Positions 1 to 8,546 of a stretch of DNA of 64,000 bases are shown one piece after another. Under the pieces are notes generated by a model, which was not told where the DNA came from, searched no databases, and saw only the letters and a program-made list of their open reading frames with translations. A program made the position numbers and the translations under genes. Within the stretch, counting starts at the first letter, position 1; each line of letters begins with the position of its first letter. Source of the DNA: Streptomyces sp. CB01635 (GTDB lineage Bacteria; Actinomycetota; Actinomycetes; Streptomycetales; Streptomycetaceae); contig NZ_NNBL01000002.1 of the NCBI RefSeq assembly GCF_002803065.1, positions 248,001-312,000 on the forward strand, in the 5' to 3' direction.

Positions 1-249
1 ACGGCCACGAAGGAGCGCGGGATCGTCGCCGGCTCCGTCCCCGACGACCTGCTGAAGCTCTACGACAAGCTGCGCGTCAAAGAGGGCGGCGTCGGTGCGG
101 CCCGCCTCTACCAGCGCCGCTGCGAGGGCTGCCAGCTGGAGCTGAACATCACCGAGCTGAACGAGGTGCGGGCCGCGGCGCCCGACTCCGTGGTGCGCTG
201 CGAGAACTGCCACCGGATCCTGGTGCGCACGTCCGAGTCCGGCCTGTAG
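1..249 (+). CDS. C4-type zinc-ribbon domain protein, 3' end only
   Basis: The frame is open from the first base and ends in TAG, giving the last 82 residues of a longer protein. Two CxxC pairs (CEGC and CENC, about 30 residues apart) form a C4 zinc ribbon at the C terminus. Known relatives have a long coiled-coil N-terminal half, which lies outside the window. The gene ends 8 bases before the GTG of the RNase H/phosphatase gene, so the two are probably co-transcribed, an arrangement common in Streptomyces. Molecular role is not known from the sequence; nucleic-acid or protein binding through the ribbon is an inference. Confidence 0.85.
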   Translation, partial: TATKERGIVAGSVPDDLLKLYDKLRVKEGGVGAARLYQRRCEGCQLELNITELNEVRAAAPDSVVRCENCHRILVRTSESGL

Positions 250-257
250 GAGCCTTC

Positions 258-1499
258 GTGGTGCGGGAGTTCATCGTCGAGGCCGACGGCGGTTCCCGGG
301 GCAACCCGGGGCCCGCGGGCTACGGCTCGGTCGTCATCGACGCGGCGACGGGGGAGACCCTGGCGGAGACCGCCGAGTACATCGGCATCGCCACGAACAA
401 CGTCGCCGAGTACCGGGGGCTCGTCGCCGGCCTGCGTGCCGCGCACGCCCTCGACCCGCAGGCGTCGGTGCACGTCCGGATGGACTCCAAGCTCGTCGTC
501 GAGCAGATGTCGGGCCGCTGGAAGATCAAGCACCCCGACATGCGGCCCCTCGCGGCGGAGGCGGCCACCGTGCTGCCGGCGTCGCAGGTGACGTACGAGT
601 GGATCCCGCGCGAGCGGAACAAGCACGCGGACCGGCTCGCCAACGAGGCGATGGACGCGGGCAAGCGGGGCAAGCAGTGGGAGGCCTCGCGCTCGACCGC
701 CGAACTCGATACGCCGCGTCCCCAGGCGGACCGGGGGGCTCCGCCCGGAGACGCGGCGGCCGGGGCAGCCAAGGCCCGGGCCGCGCTGGCGGGGACGCGG
801 GGCACCGCGGACGCGCGGGCCGCGGGGAACGTGGCGGGCACCGCGTCCCAGGGCTGGTCGGCGGCGCCCGATCTCGGGGCACCCGCCACCTTCGTACTCC
901 TGCGGCACGGCGAGACCGCGCTCACGCCCGAGAAGCGGTTCTCCGGATCCGGCGGCAGTGACCCCGAACTGTCGGCGGCCGGGCGCTCGCAGGCCGAGCG
1001 GGTCGCCGCCGCGCTCGCCGCGCGCGGCACCGTCCAGGCGATCGTCTCGTCGCCGCTCAAGCGGTGCCAGGAGACGGCGCGGACCGTCGCGGCCCGCCTC
1101 GGGCTCGACGTCCACATCGAAGAGGGCCTGCGCGAGACGGACTTCGGGGCGTGGGAAGGGCTGACCTTCGGGGAGGTCCGCGAGCGCTACCCGGAGGACA
1201 TGAACGCCTGGCTGGCCTCGTCGAAGGCCGAACCGACCGGCGGCGGCGAGAGCTTCGCGGCGGTCGCCCGTCGGGTCGCCGCGACGCGGGACCGGCTCGT
1301 CGAGCGGTACGCGGGCCGCACGGTCCTCCTGGTCACGCACGTCACGCCGATCAAGACGTTCGTACGGCTCGCGCTCGGCGCGCCGCCGGAGTCACTGTTC
1401 CGGATGGAACTCTCGGCGGCGTCGCTGTCGGCGGTCGCGTACTACGGGGACGGCAACGCGAGCGTGCGCCTGCTCAACGAGACGGCGCACCTGCGCTGA
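258..1499 (+). CDS. Bifunctional RNase HI / histidine phosphatase (acid phosphatase)
   Basis: 413 residues with two domains. The N-terminal RNase HI domain (about 1-135) shows the four metal-binding acids D10 (in DGGSRGNPG), E51 (NNVAEYRG), D76 (RMDSKLV) and D125 (NKHADRL); it would cut RNA in RNA-DNA hybrids. An alanine/glycine-rich linker (about 140-205) leads to a phosphoglycerate-mutase-like domain with the catalytic RHGE motif near residue 215 and a second histidine in VTHVTP. The same fusion in mycobacteria and Streptomyces has RNase H and alpha-ribazole-phosphatase-like (CobC) activity, so a role in cobalamin salvage is possible. The start is GTG. Confidence 0.93.
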   Translation: MVREFIVEADGGSRGNPGPAGYGSVVIDAATGETLAETAEYIGIATNNVAEYRGLVAGLRAAHALDPQASVHVRMDSKLVVEQMSGRWKIKHPDMRPLAAEAATVLPASQVTYEWIPRERNKHADRLANEAMDAGKRGKQWEASRSTAELDTPRPQADRGAPPGDAAAGAAKARAALAGTRGTADARAAGNVAGTASQGWSAAPDLGAPATFVLLRHGETALTPEKRFSGSGGSDPELSAAGRSQAERVAAALAARGTVQAIVSSPLKRCQETARTVAARLGLDVHIEEGLRETDFGAWEGLTFGEVRERYPEDMNAWLASSKAEPTGGGESFAAVARRVAATRDRLVERYAGRTVLLVTHVTPIKTFVRLALGAPPESLFRMELSAASLSAVAYYGDGNASVRLLNETAHLR

Positions 1500-1523
1500 C
1501 GTCCGCGCTGCCTGAGGTCCGCG

Positions 1524-2144
1524 TCACCTGAGGCCGGCCGCTTCGCGGGCCAGCGTCTCGATCCGCGCCCAGTCCTTCGCCGCCACCGCGTCCGCGGGAA
1601 GCATCCAACTGCCGCCCACACAGCCGACGTTCTCGAGTGCCAGGTACGAGGGCGCCGAGCTGAGGGAGACACCGCCGGTCGGGCAGAACCGCGCCTGCGG
1701 CAGCGGACCGGCCAGCGACTTCAGATACGGCACACCGCCCGCGGCCTGTGCGGGGAAGAACTTCATCTCGCTCACCCCGCGCTCCAGGAGCGCCACGACC
1801 TCCGACGTCGTGGAGACGCCCGGCAGGAACGGCACGCCGGACTTCTTCATCGCGTCGAGCAGCGTGTCCGTCCAGCCGGGGCTGACCAGGAAGCGCGCTC
1901 CGGCCGCGACGGAGTCGGCGACGTTCTGCGGCGAGATGACCGTGCCCGCGCCGACGACGGCGTCCGGCACCTCGTCCGCGACGGCGCGGATCGCGTCGAG
2001 CGCGGCCGGCGTCCGCAGCGTCACCTCGATCGCCCGTAGGCCGCCCGCGACGAGCGCCCGCGCGAGCGGCACGGCGTCGGCGATGTCCTCCACGACGACG
2101 ACGGGTACGACAGGGGCGAGATCGAGCACGGAGGAATCAGTCAT
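1524..2144 (-). CDS. eda: 2-dehydro-3-deoxyphosphogluconate aldolase (KDPG/KHG aldolase)
   Basis: 206 residues, the usual length of a class I KDPG aldolase, which splits 2-keto-3-deoxy-6-phosphogluconate into pyruvate and glyceraldehyde 3-phosphate in the cytoplasm. The Schiff-base lysine is K128 in EMKFFPAQ, the general acid/base is E40 in IEVTLRT, and GAGTVIS and PTGGVS are conserved phosphate-site loops. I start at the ATG of MTDSS; an upstream in-frame ATG would add 19 residues with no family similarity. It is convergent with the RNase H/phosphatase gene, with a 24-bp gap. Confidence 0.92.
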   Translation of the reverse strand: MTDSSVLDLAPVVPVVVVEDIADAVPLARALVAGGLRAIEVTLRTPAALDAIRAVADEVPDAVVGAGTVISPQNVADSVAAGARFLVSPGWTDTLLDAMKKSGVPFLPGVSTTSEVVALLERGVSEMKFFPAQAAGGVPYLKSLAGPLPQARFCPTGGVSLSSAPSYLALENVGCVGGSWMLPADAVAAKDWARIETLAREAAGLR

Positions 2145-2219
2145 GGGGCCATCCTGCCCCGCGGTGTGCAGCATGCGCAAAGGGCGTTGCGCATGCTGCA
2201 ATGCGCTGAGGGTTGGTGC

Positions 2220-3026
2220 TCAGTGGATCTGGGTCACCACGACGTCGATGGCCCACGCCGTCCCCGCCTTCGCGGGCGCCTGCGCCTCCACCACATGGCC
2301 GAGATCCCGCAGCGCCTCGACCAGCTCGGCCGGGCCCGCGGGCGTGGTGCCGGTCTCCAGGAGCGTGCGCACGATCCGGCCCTTCGTCGCCTTGTTGAAG
2401 TGCGACACGACCGAACGCTTTTCCACGCCGGTCACCGGATCCGTCTGCGCATGCAGCACCCGCACCGTCGCGGTACGCCCCGCGACCTCCCCCTTCGGCT
2501 TCCACGCACTCGTGTACGCGGACGACCTCAGGTCGAGCACGAGCCCGTCCCCGGCCGCCTCGGGAAGCACCTCGGCCATCGGCTTGCGCCAGTGTGCGCC
2601 GAGCGCCCCGAGCCCCGGCAGCTTCACGCCCATCGAGCAGCGGTACGAAGGGATCCGGTCACTCACCCGCACCGCGCCCCACAGCCCGGAGAAGACCAGC
2701 AGCGAACGCGTCGCCCGGCGCTTCGCCGCCGCGTCCAGGGTGGCGAGACCGAGCGCGTCGTAGAGGACACCCGTGTAGATCTCACCGGCGGGCCGCGCGC
2801 CCGCGGTGCGCAGCTCCACGTTCTTCGCGATCTCGCCGCGCAGCCCCTCGCTGAGGCCGAGCACCTCGCGCGCCTTGTCCTCGTCGGCGGCACACAGCTC
2901 GACGAGCTCGTCGAACACGGCCTGCCGCGCCCCGGCGAGCCCCGGCAGGGACAACGACTCAGGCTTCAACGGGGCGCCGCGCCCCGACGGGGCCTTGCCT
3001 TCGGACGGCGGCAGCAGCACGAGCAC
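2220..3026 (-). CDS. yaaA: Peroxide stress protein YaaA (DUF328 family)
   Basis: 268 residues starting LVLLPPSEGK, the family hallmark, with the later conserved blocks FSGLWG and PSYRC. YaaA lowers free intracellular iron during H2O2 stress in E. coli and binds DNA; the biochemical activity is still poorly defined. The GTG at 3026 is chosen because GAGGAG lies 7 bases upstream and the protein then begins exactly at the family N terminus. It ends 75 bp before eda and could share a transcript with it. Confidence 0.88.
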   Translation of the reverse strand: MLVLLPPSEGKAPSGRGAPLKPESLSLPGLAGARQAVFDELVELCAADEDKAREVLGLSEGLRGEIAKNVELRTAGARPAGEIYTGVLYDALGLATLDAAAKRRATRSLLVFSGLWGAVRVSDRIPSYRCSMGVKLPGLGALGAHWRKPMAEVLPEAAGDGLVLDLRSSAYTSAWKPKGEVAGRTATVRVLHAQTDPVTGVEKRSVVSHFNKATKGRIVRTLLETGTTPAGPAELVEALRDLGHVVEAQAPAKAGTAWAIDVVVTQIH

Positions 3027-3089
3027 GATCGGACTCCTCGGGACAGTGTTGCGGATCGGGGGGTGCGGCCCCATCGAAAGCGTACGGAA

Positions 3090-3300
3090 GGGAAGGGGGT
3101 GCCGGGGAACGCGGGGCGCGGCGGATCATGGGGTGCCTAGGTCATGGGGTGCCCGCGGTTGTGGGATGCCGGGGAACGTGGGGTGCCGGAGAGCACGGGT
3201 GCCGCGGATCACGGGTGCCGCGGATCACGGGTGCCGCGGATCACGGGGCGCCGCGTCCATGAGGTGCCGCGGTTCCGGCGCACCGCGGTCACAGGGTGCC
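3090..3300. repeat. Degenerate GTGCCGCGGATCACGG-type tandem repeat array
   Basis: About a dozen diverged copies of a 14-17 bp unit with core GGGTGCCG. Three copies of the 16-mer GCCGCGGATCACGGGT between about 3203 and 3250 are nearly perfect. The array fills most of the 304-bp spacer between the divergent yaaA and RNB genes. No gene is supported here. It may be a slippage-prone spacer or a multi-site regulatory region. Confidence 0.75.
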
Positions 3301-3330
3301 GACACCCCCGCCCCGTCCTACGCTCGGTGC

Positions 3331-4782
3331 ATGCCCCGCCGTCATCTCCGTGTGACCGGCGCAGCCGAGGCTCCGCTGCGTGCCGCGCTGTGTGAACTGC
3401 GTACGACCCTGGACGTCCCCGGGGCCTTCCCGGCCGACGCCCTCGCGGAGGCGGAGCGGGCCGCGGCGGCCCCGCACCCGCCGGCACCGGCCGGCAGGGA
3501 CGCCACCGACGTCCCCTTCTTCACGATCGACCCGCCGACCTCCGTCGACCTCGACCAGGCGATGCACCTCTCGCGCCGCGACGGCGGCGGCTACCGGGTC
3601 CGCTACGCCATCGCCGACGTCGCCGCGTACGTCACGCCCGGCGGCCCCCTCGACACCGAGGCCCACCGCCGCGTCACCACGCTCTACTTCCCCGACGAGA
3701 AGGTCCCCCTGCACCCCACCGTGCTCAGCGAGGGCGCCGCCAGCCTGCTCCCCGGCCAGACCTGCCCCGCCGTCCTGTGGACGCTCGACCTCGACGCCGA
3801 GGGGCGCACCGTCGCCACCGACGTGGCCCGCGCCACCGTCCGCAGCCGCGCGAAGTTCGACTACGAGGGCGTGCAGAAGGCCGTCGACGACGGCACCGCC
3901 GAGGAACCCGTAGCGCTCCTGCGGGACATCGGGCTCCTGCGCGAACAGCTCGAGACCGAGCGCGGCGGCATCTCCCTCAACGTCCCGGAACAGGAGATCA
4001 CCGAACGCGACGGCCGCTACGAGCTCGGCTACCGCGCCCCCCTGCCCGCCGACGGCTGGAACGCCCAGATCTCCCTGCTCACCGGCATGGCCGCCGCCGA
4101 CCTCATGCTCGCCGCGGGCACCGGCATCCTGCGCACCCTGCCCGCCGCCCCCGATGGCGCCGTCGGCCGGCTGCGCCGCACGGCCCGCGCCCTGCACATC
4201 GACTGGCCGCACCACGTCCCGTACGCCCAGCTCGTCCGTTCGCTCGACCCGAAGAAGCCGCACCACGCGGCCTTCCTCCAGGAGTGCACGACGCTCCTGC
4301 GCGGTGCCGGCTACACCGTGTTCAGCGGCGGCACGCTCCCCGACCTCACCGTCCACGCAGCCGTCGCCGCGCCCTACGCCCACTGCACGGCCCCGCTGCG
4401 CCGCCTCGCCGACCGCTACGCCTTGGAACTGTGCCTGGCCGCCTGCGCGGGCACCCCGCCCCCGGAGTGGGTGCTCGCCGCACTGCCCGGCCTGCCGAAG
4501 GAGATGGCGGAGGGCACGCGCCGGGCCAACGCCGTCGAGCGCGGCTGCGTCGACATCGTCGAGGCGGCGCTCCTCAAGGACCGGATCGGCGACATCTTCG
4601 AGGCGTGCGTCGTCGACGTGAAGGACCACGAACCGGCCGTCGGGACCGTTCAGTTGACCGATCCCGCGGTCGTCGCCCGCATCGAGGGCGGTACGGCTCC
4701 GCTGCCGCTGGGGGAGCGGCTGCGGGTGCGGCTGACGCAGGCCGACCCCGGGGCGGCGAAGGTTCAGTTCGCTCCCGCGTAG
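3331..4782 (+). CDS. RNB-domain ribonuclease (RNase II/R family)
   Basis: 483 residues. The catalytic RNB block is plain: TIDPPTSVDLDQAMHL carries the metal-binding aspartates D67, D73 and D75, and HCTAPLRRLADRYAL near residue 355 is the second conserved block. It would degrade RNA 3' to 5' in the cytoplasm. It is shorter than RNase R because cold-shock and S1 domains are largely missing, as in the usual actinobacterial form. The ATG at 3331 has no Shine-Dalgarno sequence but TACGCT sits 6 bases upstream, suggesting a leaderless mRNA. An upstream extension through the tandem repeats is possible but unlikely. Confidence 0.9.
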   Translation: MPRRHLRVTGAAEAPLRAALCELRTTLDVPGAFPADALAEAERAAAAPHPPAPAGRDATDVPFFTIDPPTSVDLDQAMHLSRRDGGGYRVRYAIADVAAYVTPGGPLDTEAHRRVTTLYFPDEKVPLHPTVLSEGAASLLPGQTCPAVLWTLDLDAEGRTVATDVARATVRSRAKFDYEGVQKAVDDGTAEEPVALLRDIGLLREQLETERGGISLNVPEQEITERDGRYELGYRAPLPADGWNAQISLLTGMAAADLMLAAGTGILRTLPAAPDGAVGRLRRTARALHIDWPHHVPYAQLVRSLDPKKPHHAAFLQECTTLLRGAGYTVFSGGTLPDLTVHAAVAAPYAHCTAPLRRLADRYALELCLAACAGTPPPEWVLAALPGLPKEMAEGTRRANAVERGCVDIVEAALLKDRIGDIFEACVVDVKDHEPAVGTVQLTDPAVVARIEGGTAPLPLGERLRVRLTQADPGAAKVQFAPA

Positions 4783-4892
4783 GCCCCTTCTCCCGTGCTC
4801 ATGTGCCACGATCGAGGGAAGAACTCCCGATCTCACGGACGGTGGAGCCCCCGATGGCCGAGTCCGGCGAGCGACCGGGGGAGGGGCGTGAC

Positions 4893-5002
4893 ATGACGGC
4901 CATGGCGCACGAGCCGCACGAGTCGCTCACCTGCCGTTCGGCAAACCCGTGTCTCTCCCCGCCCCGTTCGACTTCGAGATAGAGACCTCGGCATTCGTCT
5001 GA
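4893..5002 (+). pseudogene. Remnant of a Uma2-family (DUF820) endonuclease gene
   Basis: An ATG reads MTAMAHEPHE, a typical Streptomyces Uma2 N terminus. From about 4931, two frames over, the sequence reads LPFGKPVSLPAPFDFEIETS and then AFV and a stop, the typical Uma2 C terminus. The middle of the roughly 190-residue protein, including the PD-(D/E)XK nuclease core, is absent. This looks like an internal deletion with a frameshift. Assignment rests on recalled family similarity; no search was run. Confidence 0.6.
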
Positions 5003-5040
5003 CCGTCGGGGTCTCCCACGCCGGGTAGCATGGTCGGCAC
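5003..5040 (+). promoter_or_regulatory. Probable rnpB promoter
   Basis: A TAGCAT hexamer at 5026-5031 matches the Streptomyces vegetative -10 consensus and lies 9 bases before the first paired base of rnpB. The -35 is weak: CTGACC at 4999-5004 is the nearest candidate, but at 21 bp from the -10 its spacing is poor. Confidence 0.5.
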
Positions 5041-5468
5041 GGCAGACGAGCCGGGCGGACGGCCGCGTGAGGACCCTTTCACCAGGGTTTTCCCGAGGAA
5101 CGTCCGGGCTCCACAGGGCAAGGTGGTGGCTAACGGCCACCCGGGGTGACCCGCGGGACAGTGCCACAGAAAACAGACCGCCGGGGACCGCAAGGCCCTC
5201 GGTAAGGGTGAAACGGTGGTGTAAGAGACCACCAGCGCCTGAGGTGACTCAGGCGGCTAGGTAAACCCCACCTGGAGCAAGGTCAAAAGGAGCCGCTTCC
5301 TCGCAAGAAGAGGCGGCTCTGCGCGGACGTTCGAGGGCTGCCCGCCCGAGTCCGCGGGTAGACCGCACGAGGCCGGCGGCAACGCCGGTCCTAGATGGAT
5401 GGCCGTCTCCCCGGCCGCCGCGAGGCGACCGGGCGACAAAACCCGGCGTACAGCCCGACTCGTCTGCC
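5041..5468 (+). ncRNA. rnpB: RNase P RNA (type A), catalytic subunit for tRNA 5' processing
   Basis: The sequence contains the universal core: GAGGAACGTCCGGGCTCC near the 5' end, then ACAGGGCAAGGTGGTGGC, CAGAAAACAGACCGCC and GTAAGGGTGAAACGGTG, and a 3' half with GACAAAACCCGGCGTACAG. The outer helix P1 is perfect: GGCAGACGAG at 5041-5050 pairs with CTCGTCTGCC at 5459-5468, which fixes both ends. The length (428 nt) is normal for actinobacteria. It is flanked by a -10 hexamer upstream and a hairpin terminator downstream. Confidence 0.96.
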
Positions 5469-5470
5469 GT

Positions 5471-5518
5471 ACCGCCCTGACCAGGGACAACACCCCGGTC
5501 TGGGCGGTTTCTCGTTTC
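5471..5518 (+). terminator. Intrinsic terminator of rnpB
   Basis: ACCGCCC at 5471-5477 pairs with GGGCGGT at 5502-5508, extended by an inner GACC/GGTC pairing. It is followed by TTTCTCGTTTCT, an unusually T-rich run for this genome. Confidence 0.75.
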
Positions 5519-5980
5519 TGCGGGGTGTTGATGTTGTCGTACGGGGCGATGGCCGTCTGCCCCGGGCAGAGGGCGAGGGGGCACAGACCGGCCGCCGCGA
5601 GGACGGGCACGGCGGTCGGTTGGGCCCAGGTGGGCGGCCCTCCGCATGTCGTTGGACGCGAAGAGGCCGACTGCGGCCCACCCCGTCGGGTGGGACCCAG
5701 CCGGCCTCTGTGGCGCCCGCACAAGGGGGTTGGCGGGGCGCCGGGTGCCCCGGTGGAGTTCCGCTGGGGGGCAGCGGTCATCGGACACCAGTTTCATCAT
5801 GAGGCGTGGCGCGACGAGAGAGAAGACCGGTGCGCGTACGGAGCCTCAACTCCCGGTGAACCAGGGGCAAGTGCGGGACTGCGAGGACCCGGAAGGCGAC
5901 GGACCCGCCCATGCCGATCTGCCCGGCGTACAGCCGTCTCGGCTGCCCGCCAGGTCACCGATCCGCGCTCACCCGCTCAC
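5519..5980. other. Gene-free spacer after rnpB
   Basis: About 460 bp between the rnpB terminator and the end of the DUF1876 gene. Several frames are open but none has a ribosome site with family-like protein or convincing third-position GC bias. I recognise nothing in it; a decayed gene is possible. Confidence 0.4.
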
Positions 5981-6256
5981 TCACCGCAACGTGTGCGACG
6001 TACGCCCCGACGCCTCGTCGATCTCGTCGTGGGCCTTGGTCAGCATCTTCATCGCCAGCTCGTTGAGCGCCCTCGCTCCCGCGACCTCCTCGCCGACCCG
6101 CGGCTGGTTCGCGTCGGAGGGGTGGCGGCTGGCGTAGCCATGGGCCCGTACCTCGCTCCCGTCGGGGAGCCGGACGAGCGCGGCGGCACGCGTGCGATGT
6201 GTGTCTTCCTCGAATTCCAGCTCGACATGCCATCCGACAGCGGTCTGTGCCGACAT
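5981..6256 (-). CDS. DUF1876 domain-containing protein (dsRBD-fold-like small protein)
   Basis: 91 residues beginning MSAQTAVGWHVELEFEED, the typical DUF1876 opening, with the conserved RTRAAALVRLPDG strand-turn and the helix ALNELAMKML. The family is small, actinobacterial and predicted to adopt a double-stranded-RNA-binding-like fold; no function is established. The ATG at 6256 has GGAGGTG 6 bases upstream. It stands alone, 86 bp from the GrpB gene end, and is transcribed toward rnpB. Confidence 0.85.
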   Translation of the reverse strand: MSAQTAVGWHVELEFEEDTHRTRAAALVRLPDGSEVRAHGYASRHPSDANQPRVGEEVAGARALNELAMKMLTKAHDEIDEASGRTSHTLR

Positions 6257-6342
6257 CGCGATCACCTCCGGGACTGCTATTACCAGGGTGCGCCTGTCGG
6301 CCCCGCGACGCACCACGTCCCGCCGGAGGCCGCCCGAGCCGC

Positions 6343-6933
6343 TCAGTCCTCCGGCTCCGGCGTCCACCCCGTCTCCGCCGCCCACTTCTCCGCGACCGCC
6401 ACCACCAGGTCGACCACCGGGTCCTTCACATCGGCGTAGGTGCCGGTGTCGGAGACCCGGGAGGCGAGGGCGTACTTGAAGTGGGCGTAGGCCGGGACCG
6501 CCTCCGGGTGGGTGCGGAACCAGTCGCGGAAGAGCAGGGCCAGACGTTCGTTGGGGGAGCCCGCGAGGCGTACGTGCAGGTTGACCGGATCGGCGGCCGT
6601 GCCGCGGCGGGACCAGAAGCGCTTGGCCCAGCGCGACGGTACGTCGTCCAGGCCCGCCGGTACATGGTCCCGGCGGTAGCGGGAGAGCCGGAAGCCGAGG
6701 TCCGCGAGGGGGCCCGCGAACGAGGCCTCCGCCTCGTCCAGGTCGGCGACGCTCACCTGGAGGTCGTAGACCGGCTTCGCCGCCATCCCCGGGATCGACG
6801 TGCTGCCGATGTGTTCCGCCCGCAGGGCCATCGGGCCGAGCGCGGCGCCGAGCTCGGCGCACAGCGCGCGGCCCCGCTCCGGCCAGGCCGCGTCGTACGG
6901 GGCGACGACGGGGATCTCCGACTCGGGCATCAT
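6343..6933 (-). CDS. GrpB family protein (nucleotidyltransferase-like, UPF0157)
   Basis: 196 residues with the GrpB/UPF0157 signature AEHIGSTSIPGMAAKPVYDLQV near residue 40, VNLHV in the middle and FRDWFRTHPEAVPAYAHFK near residue 150. The GS-x(n)-D pattern is that of the nucleotidyltransferase fold; similar domains occur fused to CoaE in actinobacteria. Substrate is unknown. The ATG overlaps the MOSC stop as TGATG, so translation is probably coupled. A second ATG one codon later is an equal start. Confidence 0.86.
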   Translation of the reverse strand: MMPESEIPVVAPYDAAWPERGRALCAELGAALGPMALRAEHIGSTSIPGMAAKPVYDLQVSVADLDEAEASFAGPLADLGFRLSRYRRDHVPAGLDDVPSRWAKRFWSRRGTAADPVNLHVRLAGSPNERLALLFRDWFRTHPEAVPAYAHFKYALASRVSDTGTYADVKDPVVDLVVAVAEKWAAETGWTPEPED

Positions 6934-7490
6934 CAGACGGCTTCCAGCGCGACGTGCGGTTCGGCCGGCAGGACCACGCGGATCGCGTCGCCGGGGCGTA
7001 CCACGCCGCCGGTCCGCACCACGCTCATGATCCCGCCCTTGCGGACGATCGCCCCGTTCTCGTCGCGCCCGACGACCCGCTTGAGCAGCCCGTCCTGGAA
7101 GTGGTCGATCTGCCGGCACGGGTTGCGCAGGCCCGTGACCTCGACGACCGCGCCGCCCTCGCCCAGGTGCAGGAGCGTGCCGGCGGGCAGCGCGAGCAGG
7201 TCGATGCCGGTTGTCGTGACGTTCTCCCCGAGGTCGCCCGGAGCGACGTCGTGGCCCTGCTCGGCGACCTCGGCGAACAGCTCCTCGTGCATGAGGTGGA
7301 CCTGCCGCAGGTTCGGCTGCGTCGGGTCCTTCGCGACGCGGGAGCGGTGCTTGACCGTGACGCCCGCGTGCACGTCGCCGTCCACGCCGAGCCCGGCGAG
7401 CAGCGTGATGCTCTCCCGGTTCGGCTTCGTGAAGGAGTACGTCTCGTTGCTGCTGACCGCGATGACCGTGCCGCCGTCGAACCTGCCCAT
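6933..7490 (-). CDS. MOSC domain protein (molybdenum cofactor sulfurase-like)
   Basis: 185 residues forming a stand-alone MOSC beta-barrel. Family blocks are LAGLGVDGDVHAG near residue 32, RQVHLMHEELF, the LGENVTTTGIDL strand near 90 and the conserved cysteine in GLRNPCRQIDHF. MOSC domains bind Mo-cofactor or carry sulfur; the partner of stand-alone Streptomyces forms is unknown. The start at 7490 follows the family N terminus; a longer reading adds about 97 residues without similarity. It is upstream of, and coupled to, the GrpB gene. Confidence 0.87.
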   Translation of the reverse strand: MGRFDGGTVIAVSSNETYSFTKPNRESITLLAGLGVDGDVHAGVTVKHRSRVAKDPTQPNLRQVHLMHEELFAEVAEQGHDVAPGDLGENVTTTGIDLLALPAGTLLHLGEGGAVVEVTGLRNPCRQIDHFQDGLLKRVVGRDENGAIVRKGGIMSVVRTGGVVRPGDAIRVVLPAEPHVALEAV

Positions 7491-7645
7491 GCCAGGGCCC
7501 CCGTTTCCGCGCCGGTGATCCCTGATCCCGGCCGCCTGATCCGTGATCCCGGCCGTCCGGACCGCGATCCACGCCGAGCCTAGGGCCTGCGCCGATCGAT
7601 CGACGCGACTGTGCGCGACCTGATCCGCCGAACAGGCCCTGGGCT

Positions 7646-8161
7646 TCAGCCGTGGCCCACCCGCTCGGCGATCTGCGCCGCCACATCGCTCGGCGCCCGC
7701 TCCGTCGTGTCGACGACCGTCGCCGCGCGCGACAGCCAGGGCAGCGCGTCGTTGTAGGACGCGATGTGCTTGAGGCGCCACGGGCGGATCTCCTCGGTGT
7801 CGCCGTTGATGCGCCGCGTCAGGGTGTCCGCGTCGGTGTGCAGGACGAAGTGGTGGACCGGGATCCCCGCCGCGGCGAGCCCGTCAATGATCTGTGTCCA
7901 GTAGTCCTCGACGAGCACGGTCTGCGGGATCACCAGCGTCCCGCCGACGAAGCCGAGGACGTCCCGCGCGGTCGCCACGGTCAGGCTCCGCCAGGGCTCC
8001 CACTCCTGGAAGTTGTCGCACGGTACGTCGCCGATGACGTCCCGTAGCAGGTAGCCGACGTTCTCCGAGTCGAAGATGCGTGCGTCCGGCAGGAGCTTCA
8101 CGAGCTCGTTCGACGTGGTGGTCTTGCCGGCGCCGAAGGTGCCGTTCAGCCACACGATCAT
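7646..8161 (-). CDS. P-loop ATPase / nucleoside-kinase-like protein
   Basis: 171 residues with a Walker A motif GTFGAGKTT at residues 7-15 and the overall size of a small phosphotransferase (adenylate or shikimate kinase fold). The substrate is not evident; relatives are annotated as AAA family ATPase or TmrB-like. The start ATG overlaps the MazG stop (ATGA), so the two proteins are likely made together, which fits nucleotide metabolism or housekeeping. Confidence 0.85.
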   Translation of the reverse strand: MIVWLNGTFGAGKTTTSNELVKLLPDARIFDSENVGYLLRDVIGDVPCDNFQEWEPWRSLTVATARDVLGFVGGTLVIPQTVLVEDYWTQIIDGLAAAGIPVHHFVLHTDADTLTRRINGDTEEIRPWRLKHIASYNDALPWLSRAATVVDTTERAPSDVAAQIAERVGHG

Positions 8162-8523
8162 GAGGTGAGCGACCTCTCCGCCACCCGGCGCAGATGCGCC
8201 GCGAGCACCTCCGGGGCGTCCGGGGTCAGTGTGCGCAGGGCGACCAGGGCCGTCACCACCACGTCGCAGAGCTCCGACTCGACGTCCTGCCAGGAGTGGC
8301 TCTCGCCCTTGCGCGGGTTCTGGCCCGTCGCGCCGATGACCGCCTGGGCGACCTCACCGACCTCCTCCGACAGCTTCAGCACCCGCAGGAGCAGGGCCTC
8401 GTCCGCGGTGCGGCGGTTGTGCGAGTCGAGCCAGGCGTGCAGCCCGTCGACGGTCTCCCACACGCTGTCGTACGTGGGCGGGGCGGGGTCGTGCCGGGCG
8501 CTGGGCCGCGTGGTGTCGGGCAT
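8158..8523 (-). CDS. MazG-like nucleotide pyrophosphohydrolase
   Basis: 121 residues of the all-alpha NTP-pyrophosphatase fold. The metal-binding helix pair is visible as LKLSEEVGEVAQAV (ExxE) near residue 57 and VESELCDVVVTAL (ExxxD) near residue 88. MazG-like enzymes hydrolyse (d)NTPs to monophosphates, a house-cleaning role. First gene of a two-gene operon, its TGA overlapping the kinase ATG by four bases. Confidence 0.88.
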   Translation of the reverse strand: MPDTTRPSARHDPAPPTYDSVWETVDGLHAWLDSHNRRTADEALLLRVLKLSEEVGEVAQAVIGATGQNPRKGESHSWQDVESELCDVVVTALVALRTLTPDAPEVLAAHLRRVAERSLTS

Positions 8524-8546
8524 ACCCGCAGCCTGCCACGGACGCG

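Noticed and set aside
5646..6137. Plus-strand open frame after rnpB
   Set aside because: No ribosome site, no recognisable domain, and it runs into the DUF1876 gene on the other strand.
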